Positions 16,645-26,053 of a stretch of DNA of 42,693 nucleotides are shown piece after piece; within the stretch, counting starts at the first letter, position 1; every line of letters starts with the position of its first letter. The translations under genes and the position numbers were made by a program. Origin of the DNA: an uncultured Pelagibacteraceae bacterium (lineage in GTDB: Bacteria > Pseudomonadota > Alphaproteobacteria > Pelagibacterales > Pelagibacteraceae); the NCBI GenBank assembly GCA_902593845.1, contig CACJJV010000010.1, forward strand, positions 1-42,693. The letters are read 5' to 3'. The notes beneath the pieces were generated by a model. The model made no database searches. It was given only the letters and a program-made list of their open reading frames with translations, and was not told the origin of the DNA.

Positions 16645-17646
16645 ATGTCTCCAATCGAAGAAGTAATAATAAACAAGAAAAGTAATATTAATCCTATTTG
16701 GATAATGAGACAGGCTGGTAGGTATTTACCAGAATTTAGAGAAATAAGAAAACAAAATCCTGATTTTATAAAATTATGTCTTAACGAAAAATTATCAAGT
16801 GAGATCACTTTACAACCTTTGAAAAGATTTGATTTGGATGCAGCAATAATCTTTTCTGATATCTTAATGATACCATATGGCTTAAATCAAATTGTTGAAT
16901 TTAAAAAAAATGTAGGCCCATTACTTGGTAACTTAGACTTAAAAAAAATTTCAAATATTGAAGAAGTTGAATTTGTAGAAAAACTATCTCCTGTTTATGA
17001 ATTAATTAAATTAGTTAGTAATTCTCAATTTACTAAAAATAAAACTACCATAGGATTTGTTGGAGCACCGTGGACTTTATTGGTTTATATGATAAATAAA
17101 AAATCACCAAAATTAAGCTTGAATGAAAATTTTTTTGAAGACAAATATTTAATTGATAAAATTCTTAAAATTTTAGATAAATTTTTAAAAATACATATCA
17201 AAAATCAAATTGATAGTGGTGCCCAGATAATTCAAATTTTCGATAGTTGGGCTGGTCTGCTAAAAGAAAAAGATTTACCTCATTACATTTATGACCCCAC
17301 CTTAAGTTTGGTTAATTATACTAAATCTTTAAATGTGCCCGTTATCTGCTTTCCAAGAGGTATTAGAAATTACAAAGATTATTGTGAAATTATTAAACCA
17401 GACGCAATTTGCATTGATTATGAGGTTGATCCAGTAAAAATTAATAAAGAAATAAACATTCCTGTTCAAGGTGGAATGGACCCAAAGCTTTTGCTTTCTG
17501 ATAAAGAAAACTTAAAAAAAGAAACGACGAAATATTTAGATATATTTAAAGATCATCCATATATATTTAATTTAGGGCATGGCGTTCTTCCAGAAACGGA
17601 CCCCAATATGATGGATTATTTAGTAAAAACTGTGAAAGATTATTAA
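16645..17646 (+). CDS. hemE: Uroporphyrinogen decarboxylase
   Basis: Converts uroporphyrinogen III to coproporphyrinogen III. 333 residues. The signature IWIMRQAGRYLPEFRE with substrate-binding Arg residues opens the protein (residue about 18-33); DAAIIFSDILMIPYG contains the catalytic Asp; FVGAPWTLLVYMI and the terminal NLGHGVLPETDP are all present. First gene of a hemE-hemH-hemJ run, directly right of the putative origin. The stop overlaps hemH by one base (TAATG). No clear ribosome binding site is seen before the ATG. Confidence 0.97.
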   Translation: MSPIEEVIINKKSNINPIWIMRQAGRYLPEFREIRKQNPDFIKLCLNEKLSSEITLQPLKRFDLDAAIIFSDILMIPYGLNQIVEFKKNVGPLLGNLDLKKISNIEEVEFVEKLSPVYELIKLVSNSQFTKNKTTIGFVGAPWTLLVYMINKKSPKLSLNENFFEDKYLIDKILKILDKFLKIHIKNQIDSGAQIIQIFDSWAGLLKEKDLPHYIYDPTLSLVNYTKSLNVPVICFPRGIRNYKDYCEIIKPDAICIDYEVDPVKINKEINIPVQGGMDPKLLLSDKENLKKETTKYLDIFKDHPYIFNLGHGVLPETDPNMMDYLVKTVKDY

Positions 17647-18644
17647 TGGAAAAAAAAATAGAACACCCGCCAGTTAATTTCGGAAAAACAGGAGTTTTAA
17701 TTGTCAATCTTGGAACTCCTGACTCAACAAGTTGGTTTGATATAAGAAAATATTTAAAAGAATTTTTATCAGATAGGAGAGTAATCGAAGTTAACCCGAT
17801 AATTTGGCAAATCATATTAAATGTTATTATATTAACTTTTCGACCATCCAAAACAGCCAAGGCTTATAAAGAAATTTGGATGAAAGACAAAAACATTTCT
17901 CCTCTTTTGCATTATACGCAAAGGCAAGCAGAAAAGCTTTCAAACTTAATATCTAAAAAAAACTTAATAATAGACTATGCTATGAGATATGGAAATCCTA
18001 GCATAAGAAGTAAAATTGCAACCCTTCATGAAATGGGTTGTGAGAATTTAATAATTCTCCCACTTTATCCTCAATATGCCGCGGCGACCACCGCAACTGT
18101 CTGTGACGAAGTATATAGAACTCTTATGAAAATGAGATGGCAACCATCACTAAAAATAGTGCCACATTATGAGTCAGATCCTTTATATATAGAAGCGCTA
18201 GTAAATTCTTTGAATAAAAAAATTAAAGAAATAAATTGGAAGCCAGATTTAATATTAGCTTCCTATCATGGAATACCACAAAAATATTTTGATAAGGGCG
18301 ATCCTTATCATTGCTATTGTCACAAGACCACGAGACTAATATCAGAAAAGTTTACTTCAATTGAAATTAAGACAACATTCCAATCTAGATTTGGTCCTGA
18401 GAAATGGCTTCAACCTTACACAGATAAAACTTTAGAAAATTTACCCAATGAGGGTAAAAAAAATGTTTTGGCCATATGCCCAGGATTTTCCTCAGACTGC
18501 GTCGAAACTTTAGAAGAAATCCAAATTCAAGGAAAAGAGAGTTTTTTAGAATCCGGCGGAGAAAACTTTGATATGGTACCGTGTTTGAATGATAATGATG
18601 ATCACATAATTTTATTAAAATCTTTAATACAAAAAAACATTTGA
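17646..18644 (+). CDS. hemH: Ferrochelatase
   Basis: Inserts ferrous iron into protoporphyrin IX. 332 residues. Seen: GVLIVNLGTPDS at the N-terminus, SPLLHYTQRQAEKL, the conserved ILPLYPQYAAATTATV, SYHGIPQKYFDKGDPYHCYC with the metal-binding His, FQSRFGPEKWLQPYT, and CPGFSSDCVETLEEI. Several Cys residues near the C-terminus (CPGFSSDC) recall Fe-S-binding ferrochelatases, but whether a cluster forms cannot be judged. Coupled to hemE by a one-base overlap. Confidence 0.96.
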   Translation: MEKKIEHPPVNFGKTGVLIVNLGTPDSTSWFDIRKYLKEFLSDRRVIEVNPIIWQIILNVIILTFRPSKTAKAYKEIWMKDKNISPLLHYTQRQAEKLSNLISKKNLIIDYAMRYGNPSIRSKIATLHEMGCENLIILPLYPQYAAATTATVCDEVYRTLMKMRWQPSLKIVPHYESDPLYIEALVNSLNKKIKEINWKPDLILASYHGIPQKYFDKGDPYHCYCHKTTRLISEKFTSIEIKTTFQSRFGPEKWLQPYTDKTLENLPNEGKKNVLAICPGFSSDCVETLEEIQIQGKESFLESGGENFDMVPCLNDNDDHIILLKSLIQKNI

Positions 18645-18647
18645 TTA

Positions 18648-19082
18648 ATGAACACTTACTTACTTTTTAAATCGTTACATTTGATATCTGTCATTTCTTG
18701 GATGGCTGGATTGTTATATCTTCCAAGAATTTTTGTTTATCATTCTCAAAACAACACTCAGCCAATTATATCAGAGGTGTTTAAGGTTATGGAAAGAAAA
18801 CTATTTTTTTATATCATGACACCAGCAATGATATTATCTTGGCTATTTGGCTTGCTACTTATTCACGAAATAGGATTTGAAAAACTTGGACAAACTTGGA
18901 TGATTTTGAAATTGATATTTGTGGTTATTTTAACAATTTATCATTTTTATCTTGGTCGTATTTTAGGACAGTTTAAATTTGACCTTAATACGCATTCACA
19001 TAAATTTTATCGATTTATAAATGAAATACCCACATTATTGCTTATTTTAATCATTTTTGTTGTGGTTTTTAAGCCTATCTAG
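18648..19082 (+). CDS. hemJ: Protoporphyrinogen IX oxidase HemJ
   Basis: Membrane-bound protoporphyrinogen oxidase of the HemJ (UPF0093) type, 144 residues. Four hydrophobic segments are visible at about residues 5-25, 51-71, 79-100 and 121-142. The signature KSLHLISVISWMAGLLYLPRIFVYH contains the conserved His that binds heme, and TWMILKLIFVVILTIYHFYLGR has the conserved Lys region. It is 3 bases behind hemH, giving three late heme enzymes in a row; hemG and hemY types are not needed. Orientation and order match other alphaproteobacteria. Confidence 0.94.
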   Translation: MNTYLLFKSLHLISVISWMAGLLYLPRIFVYHSQNNTQPIISEVFKVMERKLFFYIMTPAMILSWLFGLLLIHEIGFEKLGQTWMILKLIFVVILTIYHFYLGRILGQFKFDLNTHSHKFYRFINEIPTLLLILIIFVVVFKPI

Positions 19083-19084
19083 GG

Positions 19085-19112
19085 TTGAAAATATGCAAAT
19101 AGCATATATATT
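19085..19112 (+). promoter_or_regulatory. Candidate sigma-70-type promoter of rho with spacer inverted repeat
   Basis: TTGAAA (19085-19090), a 16-base spacer and TATATT (19107-19112). The spacer holds ATATGC (19091-19096) and GCATAT (19102-19107), an inverted repeat with a 5-base gap placed like a repressor operator. The predicted start would fall near 19119, the first base of the palindrome listed next. Confidence 0.5.
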
Positions 19113-19118
19113 TATCCC

Positions 19119-19138
19119 ATTATTAAGTCCTTAATAAT
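19119..19138 (+). repeat. Perfect 20-base palindrome in the rho leader
   Basis: ATTATTAAG, TC, CTTAATAAT: two exact 9-base arms around a 2-base centre, ending 8 bases before the rho ATG. It could be a protein-binding operator or an RNA hairpin at the 5' end of the rho message that covers the translation start. No T-run follows, so it is not a standard terminator. Confidence 0.6.
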
Positions 19139-19146
19139 ATTTAATC

Positions 19147-20415
19147 ATGAACATACAAGAATTAAAACTTAAATCATCAGAACAACTTATTACACAAGCA
19201 GAGGAGCTTGGTATTGAAAATGCCAGCACACTGAGAAAGCAGGAAATTCTCTTTGCAATTCTTAAAAAGGTTGCTGAAAAAGAGGAAATTACAGGTGCAG
19301 GAGTTTTGCAGTTGCTTCAGGATGGATTTGGTTTTTTAAGAGCGATGGAGTCAAACTACCTTCCTGGTCCTGACGATATTTACGTTAGTCCAAGTCAAAT
19401 AAGAAAATTTGGTTTAAGAACTGGAGATACTGTTGAGGGTCCTGTAAGAGCTCCTAAAGAAGGTGAAAGATATTTTGCTTTATTACAAGTTAGTAAAATA
19501 AATTTTGAGGAACCCGATAAATCTAGACACAAAATAGCGTTTGATAACCTAACTCCTCTGTATCCAGATAAACAATTAGTTATGGAAGTTGAGGCTACAA
19601 AGCCAGATAAAAAACAAGATTTAACACCGAGATTGATAGATCTTGTTAGCCCAATTGGAAAAGGTCAAAGATCAATAATTATTTCTCCACCTAAAGCAGG
19701 AAAGACTATGATTTTACAAAGTATTGCAAACTCAATTGCTAAAAATTATCCAGAGTGTTATCTCATAGTATTATTGATTGATGAACGTCCAGAAGAAGTG
19801 ACGGATATGCAAAGAACTGTCAAAGGTGAGGTTATTAGTTCAACTTTTGATGAACCTGCACAAAGACACGTTGCAGTAGCTGAAATGGTAATAGAAAAGG
19901 CGAAAAGACTTACAGAACATAAGAAGGATGTGGTGATACTACTAGACTCAATAACAAGACTAGGTCGAGCTTATAATGCTGTTATACCAAGCTCGGGAAA
20001 GGTTTTAACTGGTGGTGTAGATGCTAATGCACTCCAAAGACCCAAAAGATTTTTTGGTGCAGCAAGAAACATAGAGGAAGGCGGATCTTTAACTATTATA
20101 TCTACCGCTTTAATAGATACTGGAAGCAGAATGGATGAAGTAATTTTTGAGGAATTTAAGGGAACTGGAAATAGTGAAACCGTGTTAGATAGAAAAATTG
20201 CAGATAAAAGGATTTATCCCGCTATTGATATAACAAAATCAGGCACTAGAAGAGAAGAATTGTTATTTGATAAAAATGATCTTCAAAAGATGAATGTTTT
20301 AAGAAGAATAATCGCCCCAATGGGAACAATGGATGCAATCGAATTTATTAGTTCTAAGTTAAAAGATACAAAAAACAACTCTGATTTCTTCAATTCAATG
20401 AATAAACCAAGCTAA
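19147..20415 (+). CDS. rho: Transcription termination factor Rho
   Basis: Hexameric RNA helicase ending untranslated transcripts. 422 residues. N-terminal helix bundle ([18 protein letters not shown]), the RNA-binding cold-shock domain with [23 protein letters not shown], Walker [12 protein letters not shown] near residue 180, Walker [18 protein letters not shown], and the R-loop/Q-loop region [20 protein letters not shown]. No large insertion in the N-terminal domain. In related genomes rho is followed by mnmE; here a sulfotransferase gene on the other strand intervenes. With almost no intrinsic terminators visible, Rho may carry a heavy load. Confidence 0.98.
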   Translation: MNIQELKLKSSEQLITQAEELGIENASTLRKQEILFAILKKVAEKEEITGAGVLQLLQDGFGFLRAMESNYLPGPDDIYVSPSQIRKFGLRTGDTVEGPVRAPKEGERYFALLQVSKINFEEPDKSRHKIAFDNLTPLYPDKQLVMEVEATKPDKKQDLTPRLIDLVSPIGKGQRSIIISPPKAGKTMILQSIANSIAKNYPECYLIVLLIDERPEEVTDMQRTVKGEVISSTFDEPAQRHVAVAEMVIEKAKRLTEHKKDVVILLDSITRLGRAYNAVIPSSGKVLTGGVDANALQRPKRFFGAARNIEEGGSLTIISTALIDTGSRMDEVIFEEFKGTGNSETVLDRKIADKRIYPAIDITKSGTRREELLFDKNDLQKMNVLRRIIAPMGTMDAIEFISSKLKDTKNNSDFFNSMNKPS

Positions 20416-20416
20416 T

Positions 20417-21259
20417 TTAAATATAGCCAAGTTCTTTTAATTCATTATTAAGCTCAGTTTCCAAATCTTTCTGTATTTCTGTTGGTAGTGTCTTTTGCCA
20501 ATTTTTGTTAGGTCCTTTGTTAAAGAATCTTACTTTTTCACTTCTTCCTTTAACGAAAACGTTTTCTGTAAAATCACCATTATCTTCAATTTTTTTTAAT
20601 GCTTCGAAGGAGGTTGATTTTATAATATTTTCTTTTTTGGTATCAGACACCTCTAAATCAATGTAATTTTTAAGAAATGCAATAATTTTATCAATTTCTT
20701 GATGTATATTTTTTACTAAGTCCTCGTATTTGATTATTAACAAATTTTCATTATCGTTCGTCCAAAACTTATAATGTTCTTTCCATGATCCAAGGTATGT
20801 AATCACGTTTCCACCTCTTAACTCAATTTCTTTACCTGGAGAAAGAATTTTTGATGTGAGAAGAAACTTTTTAGACTCTTCAATAGATTTGCTGAAGTGA
20901 TTTGATATGGAGTCAATAAGATTTCTAGGATCTCTAACAATGTAAATCGTAGCTCGTGTGCATTCTTTATTGGTAAAAAGATAATTGTCAATTTTACAGT
21001 TTAAATGATGTGTTTTGAAAAATTTTATTTTAGTGTCTAAATTAATTCTTTCTTGAGATGTAATCCAATGCTTTTTGATTTCGTGAATATTATTATAATC
21101 TTGTGTGAAATATTCTAAAAACCGTCTTTGTGGATATTGGTCAATTTTTTTTATAATAGGAAAATCAAATATTCCATCCTCTGTATAGACTAGAGAAGAA
21201 ATTATAGATCTGACCCATGTATTTCCACTCTTCGGATATGATGCTACCCAAATAATCAT
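20417..21259 (-). CDS. PAPS-dependent sulfotransferase (paralogue 1)
   Basis: Probable sulfotransferase moving sulfate from PAPS to an unknown acceptor. 280 residues, no signal peptide. The 5'-phosphosulfate loop is ASYPKSGNTWVRS (residues 6-18), the catalytic-type KTHH is at 82-85, the 3'-phosphate motif IYIVRDPRNLIDSIS is at about 105-119, followed by IIKYEDLVKN and the terminal FFNKGPNKNWQKTL, which matches the RxGxxxxWK signature. It stands between rho and mnmE, opposite to both, one base from the rho stop and 38 bases from the mnmE start. A paralogue of equal length is at 37299-38141. The acceptor (lipid, glycan or peptide) is unknown. Confidence 0.85.
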   Translation of the reverse strand: MIIWVASYPKSGNTWVRSIISSLVYTEDGIFDFPIIKKIDQYPQRRFLEYFTQDYNNIHEIKKHWITSQERINLDTKIKFFKTHHLNCKIDNYLFTNKECTRATIYIVRDPRNLIDSISNHFSKSIEESKKFLLTSKILSPGKEIELRGGNVITYLGSWKEHYKFWTNDNENLLIIKYEDLVKNIHQEIDKIIAFLKNYIDLEVSDTKKENIIKSTSFEALKKIEDNGDFTENVFVKGRSEKVRFFNKGPNKNWQKTLPTEIQKDLETELNNELKELGYI

Positions 21260-21297
21260 AAAAGATTATAATTATATAAAATAAAAAACTAAATTAT

Positions 21298-22629
21298 ATG
21301 ACAATTTACGCATTATCTAGTGGGCCTGGTATTTCTGGCATAGCCGTTGTGAGGATTTCAGGTTCAGATTCTTCAAAGGTTCTAAAATTGTTAACAAAGA
21401 ATGAACTGCCAACTCCTAGAGTGGCTACTCTTCGAAAAATAAACAATATTAACACTTCTGAACTTATCGATGAAGGGTTAATCTTATGGTTTCCTGGCCC
21501 TCAGAGCTACACTGGCGAAGATATGGTCGAAATTCATATTCACGGTGGTAAAGCAGTTGTGGAGGCGCTTTTAAATACTCTTTCAAATATAAAAGAGTGT
21601 CGACTTGCAGATCCTGGTGAGTTTACAAAACTTGCTTTTCAAAATAGTAAAATAAATTTGCTAAAAGCAGAGAGTATAGCTGATTTGATCTCAGCAGAAA
21701 CTGAAATTCAGAGATTGCAAGCTGTAAAAATGATGAAAGGAAAATCTTCAGAAAAATTTAATGAGTTAAGAGAAAAATTATTGAAAATTTTGTCATTTGT
21801 TGAGGCAAAAATAGATTTTCCCGATGAAGATTTGCCAGAGGAAAATTTAAAAAAGATAAAAGAGGATTCATTGAATGTCTTAAATGAGATTAAAAAAATT
21901 TTAAATGATCAAAAAATTGGTGAGATAATTCGTGAAGGTTTTAAAATTGCAATTGTAGGCCCAACTAATGCTGGTAAGTCTAGTCTATTAAATAATTTAT
22001 CAAACAGGGAAGTTGCTATAGTGTCTGAAATTGCTGGTACTACAAGAGACGTTGTTGAAACACGTTTAAACATAGACGGTTATCCAGTTATAATATCAGA
22101 TACTGCTGGCATAAGAGACTCCAAGGACGAAATTGAAAAAAAAGGAATAAAATTATCATTAAAAAGAGCTGAAAATGCTGATCTAAAACTAGTAGTGGTG
22201 GATGCTAAAAGTATTGATTTAAGCGGATTTTTGAATGATTTATTAAAAAAAGACGCAATTCTAGTTATAAATAAATCAGATCTGTTGAAAGAAAAATTAG
22301 ATCCTGAAACTTCTAAATTTAATCATGTTTTAATTTCACTAAAAGACAATTTAAATATAGATAAATTAATTTCTAAAATAAAAAACCACTTAAAAAATAA
22401 ATTTATATCAGATGAAGATATCTTAATTACAAGAGAAAGGCATAGACAACATTTGCTTCAGTGTGTTGAACATTTGAAAAATTTTTCCGACAAAAATGAT
22501 AAAAAAGATTTTGATAAAGGTGCTGAGGATTTAAGATTAGCCACAAGACAATTAGGTATGATTGTTGGAAAAGTTGATGTAGAGGAGATATTAGGCAGTA
22601 TTTTCAACGATTTTTGCATTGGCAAATAA
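21298..22629 (+). CDS. mnmE: tRNA modification GTPase MnmE
   Basis: With MnmG it installs the 5-aminomethyl or carboxymethylaminomethyl group on U34 of tRNAs. 443 residues. The N-terminal formyl-THF domain opens TIYALSSGPGISGIAVVRISG, followed by SYTGEDMVEIHIHGG. The inserted G domain has G1 VGPTNAGKSSLLN near residue 222, switch regions EIAGTTRDVVE and DTAGIR, and NKSD. The C-terminus FCIGK contains the catalytic Cys motif. Complete. Confidence 0.97.
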   Translation: MTIYALSSGPGISGIAVVRISGSDSSKVLKLLTKNELPTPRVATLRKINNINTSELIDEGLILWFPGPQSYTGEDMVEIHIHGGKAVVEALLNTLSNIKECRLADPGEFTKLAFQNSKINLLKAESIADLISAETEIQRLQAVKMMKGKSSEKFNELREKLLKILSFVEAKIDFPDEDLPEENLKKIKEDSLNVLNEIKKILNDQKIGEIIREGFKIAIVGPTNAGKSSLLNNLSNREVAIVSEIAGTTRDVVETRLNIDGYPVIISDTAGIRDSKDEIEKKGIKLSLKRAENADLKLVVVDAKSIDLSGFLNDLLKKDAILVINKSDLLKEKLDPETSKFNHVLISLKDNLNIDKLISKIKNHLKNKFISDEDILITRERHRQHLLQCVEHLKNFSDKNDKKDFDKGAEDLRLATRQLGMIVGKVDVEEILGSIFNDFCIGK

Positions 22630-22743
22630 TAAGGTTTTTATTAGTTTTTTTGAACTTTTTCATTAATTTTTGTTGAAAAACAGTACTTTTTTTTAAAAAA
22701 ACAGAAATCTTGTAAATATCCAAATCGAATATAAATTTAGCTC

Positions 22744-24615
22744 ATGAAAAAAAATTTGAAATTTGATGTAGTTGTTATCGGCGGTGGTCATGCAGGCTGT
22801 GAAGCTGCAGCGGCCTCAGCAAGGCTTGGTGTAAATACCGCTTTGTTTACGCATAACAAAAATACAATCGGAGAAATGTCATGTAATCCAGCTATAGGTG
22901 GTTTAGGTAAAGGTCACCTGGTTAGAGAAATTGATGCTTTAGATGGAGTCATGGGAGAGGTTGCTGACAAGTCTGGAATACAATTTAGATTATTAAATAG
23001 AAGTAGAGGACCTGCAGTAAGAGGACCACGAACTCAGTCTGACAGATCATTATATCGTAAATATATGCAAGAAAAACTTCTAAACTATTGTAATTTAAGC
23101 ATTTTTTCGGATCCTGTAGTAAAATTTATTTTTGAAAATAACCAAATAAGTGGATTTATTACGTTAAATGATAACAAAGTGAGTTGTAACAAGTTAATCT
23201 TAACAACAGGCACTTTTTTGAATGGTTTGATACATATAGGTGATGAAAGAACTCCAGCTGGCCGATTTAATGAAAAACCGAGTACAGGTTTAAGTGAACA
23301 GCTAAAAAAGTATAATTTTAAAATTGGAAGATTAAAAACAGGGACTCCTCCTAGATTAGATTCTAGAACAATTAATTTTGAAAATTTGGAACAGCAGTTT
23401 GCCGATGAAGATCCTTATTTTTTTTCTTTTCTGACCAAAAAAAATTTAAACAAACAAGTGTCTTGTTCCATGACCTATACTAACGAGAGAGTTCATAAAA
23501 TAATCGAAAAGAATTTATCTAAAAGTGCAATGTATTCTGGAAGCATACAAGGGGTTGGTCCTAGATACTGCCCCTCTATTGAAGACAAAATAGTAAAATT
23601 TGCTGATAAGACAAGACATCAAATATTTTTAGAGCCTGAGGGTTTAAATGATCATACTATTTACCCTAATGGCATATCTACATCTTTACCTGAGGTTGTG
23701 CAATACGAAATACTCAATAATATCAATGGTTTAGAGAATGTAAAAGTAATTAGACCAGGATATGCTATAGAATATGACTATATTGACCCTAGAGAGCTCT
23801 TTTTAACACTGGAGACAAAAAAAATAAAAAATTTTTATCTTGCTGGTCAAATTAATGGAACTACAGGTTATGAGGAAGCAGCTGCTCAAGGCCTTATAGC
23901 AGGAATTAATGCTGCTCTATCCTTTAAGAATATGGAGCCTTTTATATTAGATAGATCAGATGCTTATATTGGCGTTATGATAGATGATTTAGTTACCAAA
24001 GGTGTTGCAGAGCCTTATAGAATGTTTACATCTCGAGCAGAATATAGACTAAGTCTCAGGTCAGATAATGCAGATTTAAGGCTTACCCATAAAGGAATTA
24101 AAATTGGTTTAATAGCAGAGAATAGAAAACAACTCTTTGAGGACAAATTTAATAAATTAAGCAAAATATCTCTTCAAATGTCTAATCTAAACATTTCACC
24201 CTCTAAAGCAGATAAATTCGGAATAAAAATAGCAAAAGATGGTGTTTTTAGATCAGCAGAGGAAATTCTTACCCAAAAAAGTGTTGATATGAGAAAAATT
24301 AGGAATATTTGGCCTGAAATTACTGATTTTGGGAATGAAATTGATGAGCAGATTGAGATTAACTCTCATTACAGAGGATATTTAAAGAAACAAAAGGCCG
24401 ATATTTTAGCTTTTAAAAGAGATGAGAATTTAACAATACCAGATAATATTGATTATGATCAATTTTCAGGCCTTTCTAATGAAGTAAAAGCCAAATTTAA
24501 AGAAATAAGGCCTAAAACCATGGGTCAGGCCTTAAGAATCGATGGAATAACTCCTGCAGCTGTATATATTTTGTTGTCACACGTCAAAAGAAAGTCTATT
24601 AAGCATATAGCTTAA
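22744..24615 (+). CDS. mnmG: tRNA uridine 5-carboxymethylaminomethyl modification enzyme MnmG (GidA)
   Basis: FAD partner of MnmE. 623 residues. FAD-binding [21 protein letters not shown], then [53 protein letters not shown] and [12 protein letters not shown] are family signatures; [11 protein letters not shown] and [17 protein letters not shown] follow. The C-terminal helical domain ends with [19 protein letters not shown]. It is separated from mnmE by 114 bases, long for this genome, and overlaps rsmG by one base. Confidence 0.98.
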   Translation: MKKNLKFDVVVIGGGHAGCEAAAASARLGVNTALFTHNKNTIGEMSCNPAIGGLGKGHLVREIDALDGVMGEVADKSGIQFRLLNRSRGPAVRGPRTQSDRSLYRKYMQEKLLNYCNLSIFSDPVVKFIFENNQISGFITLNDNKVSCNKLILTTGTFLNGLIHIGDERTPAGRFNEKPSTGLSEQLKKYNFKIGRLKTGTPPRLDSRTINFENLEQQFADEDPYFFSFLTKKNLNKQVSCSMTYTNERVHKIIEKNLSKSAMYSGSIQGVGPRYCPSIEDKIVKFADKTRHQIFLEPEGLNDHTIYPNGISTSLPEVVQYEILNNINGLENVKVIRPGYAIEYDYIDPRELFLTLETKKIKNFYLAGQINGTTGYEEAAAQGLIAGINAALSFKNMEPFILDRSDAYIGVMIDDLVTKGVAEPYRMFTSRAEYRLSLRSDNADLRLTHKGIKIGLIAENRKQLFEDKFNKLSKISLQMSNLNISPSKADKFGIKIAKDGVFRSAEEILTQKSVDMRKIRNIWPEITDFGNEIDEQIEINSHYRGYLKKQKADILAFKRDENLTIPDNIDYDQFSGLSNEVKAKFKEIRPKTMGQALRIDGITPAAVYILLSHVKRKSIKHIA

Positions 24616-25262
24616 TGGATAACTTAATTTTAAATTCCTATTCCAAAATTTCTAATTTGAATGTTTCACGTGAAACTTGTAATGAGCTTGAGAGCTTAAT
24701 TACGATGATACAGGAAAAAAATCAGAAAATTAATATTATAAGTAAAAAAATGTATGAAAAAGAGGCAATAAGAGAGCGCCATATAATTGATTCAGCGCAA
24801 ATTATTGATTTTGTTGATTTAAATTGTAATACAACCTCAGATTTAGGTACAGGAGGCGGAATGCCTGGATTAATAGTGGCTATAGTGATGAAAAAAATTA
24901 AAAACGACCTGAAGGTAAATCTTTATGAAAAAAGCTACCACAAATGTGCTTTCCTTAGAGAAGTTTCAAAAAAATTAAATTTAAATACAGAAATAATTCA
25001 GAAAGATATTTTTTCACTTAAAAATATTGAAACAGGAACAATTATGTCCAGGGCGTTTAAGCCAATGCCTGTGATTTTAAACTTGGTTAATGAAAATTTT
25101 AAAAAGTATAAAAATATTATTTTTTTTATGGGAAGTAGTGGAAGAAAAATTCTTAATGAAACACTTCAAGAGTGGGATCTAGATTATGAAGAAAAAAAAA
25201 GTTTAACAAGCAACGACTCGTTTATATTAAATATTAAAAAAATTAAAAAAAAAATTTCATGA
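24615..25262 (+). CDS. rsmG: 16S rRNA (guanine-527-N7) methyltransferase
   Basis: SAM-dependent methyltransferase, 215 residues, also known as GidB. The SAM site is SDLGTGGGMPGLIVAI near residue 75; KINIISKKMYEKEAIRERHIIDS is the family pre-domain block, and MSRAFKPMP is the motif IV equivalent. The segment NVSRETCNEL near residue 18 is encoded by a parS site, a dual use of DNA common in alphaproteobacterial rsmG. Overlaps mnmG by 1 base and parA by 4. Confidence 0.95.
   Translation: MDNLILNSYSKISNLNVSRETCNELESLITMIQEKNQKINIISKKMYEKEAIRERHIIDSAQIIDFVDLNCNTTSDLGTGGGMPGLIVAIVMKKIKNDLKVNLYEKSYHKCAFLREVSKKLNLNTEIIQKDIFSLKNIETGTIMSRAFKPMPVILNLVNENFKKYKNIIFFMGSSGRKILNETLQEWDLDYEEKKSLTSNDSFILNIKKIKKKIS
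24662..24677 (+). other. parS centromere site inside rsmG
   Basis: TGTTTCACGTGAAACT matches the bacterial parS consensus TGTTTCACGTGAAACA at 15 of 16 bases, including the perfect 14-base core GTTTCACGTGAAAC. It lies about 600 bases before parA and about 8 kb right of the putative origin. ParB loading here is inferred from the motif and the nearby parAB genes. No second full site was seen in the window. Confidence 0.85.
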
Positions 25263-26053
25263 AAATAATTTCAATTATAAATCAAAAGGGTGGGGTTGGA
25301 AAAACAACAACTGTTATTAATTTAGCATCAGCATTATCTCAACTTGGTAAAAAAATTTTAGTAATTGATCTGGACCCTCAAGGGAATGCTACCACAGGAT
25401 TAGGATTGTCCAACACCTCTCAATCCGATCAGACTATTTACGGGATTCTAAATGGTACAATGTCGATTTCGAACGTAATTAAAAAAACAGACTTTCAAAA
25501 TCTTGATTTAATATCATCCAATGTAGATCTGTCAGGATTAGAGGTTGAGACGGCTGGTGATAGTGATAGAGCCTTTATACTTAAGACTAAATTAACCGCG
25601 TATTTAAACGATTCTAGAGGATTATATGATTATATTCTTATAGATTGCCCTCCATCTTTGAGTCTTCTAACAGTAATGGCTTTGGTATCATCTAACTCAC
25701 TACTTGTGCCATTACAAACAGAATTTTTTGCTTTAGAGGGACTTACACAACTTATGAAGACTATTGAGAGAATAAAAACTAACTTAAATCCTGAATTAGA
25801 GATTCAAGGCATACTTTTAACTATGTATGATCGAAGAAACAAACTTTCATCGCAGGTTGAACAAGAAGCGAGAGATTATTTTAAAGATAAAGTTTACCAA
25901 ACTGTAATACCTCGAAATGTAAGATTATCTGAAGCCCCATCTCACGGTATTCCAGTATTGATTTACGACAAGAATTGTCCAGGTAGTAAGTCATACTATA
26001 GTTTTACAGATGAGTTTATGGCACAAGAAAATAAAGTTGGGAGTGCCGCATAA
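25259..26053 (+). CDS. parA: Chromosome partitioning ATPase ParA
   Basis: Deviant Walker ATPase that moves ParB-parS complexes toward the cell pole. 264 residues. Opening ISIINQKGGVGKTTTVINLA carries the signature Lys of the deviant Walker A; VIDLDPQGNATTGLG is A', DYILIDCPPSLSLLT is Walker B, and QTVIPRNVRLSEAPSHGIPV is the family end block. No N-terminal helix-turn-helix, so a chromosomal (not P1-type) ParA. Overlaps rsmG by 4 bases and parB by 1. Confidence 0.97.
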   Translation: MKIISIINQKGGVGKTTTVINLASALSQLGKKILVIDLDPQGNATTGLGLSNTSQSDQTIYGILNGTMSISNVIKKTDFQNLDLISSNVDLSGLEVETAGDSDRAFILKTKLTAYLNDSRGLYDYILIDCPPSLSLLTVMALVSSNSLLVPLQTEFFALEGLTQLMKTIERIKTNLNPELEIQGILLTMYDRRNKLSSQVEQEARDYFKDKVYQTVIPRNVRLSEAPSHGIPVLIYDKNCPGSKSYYSFTDEFMAQENKVGSAA

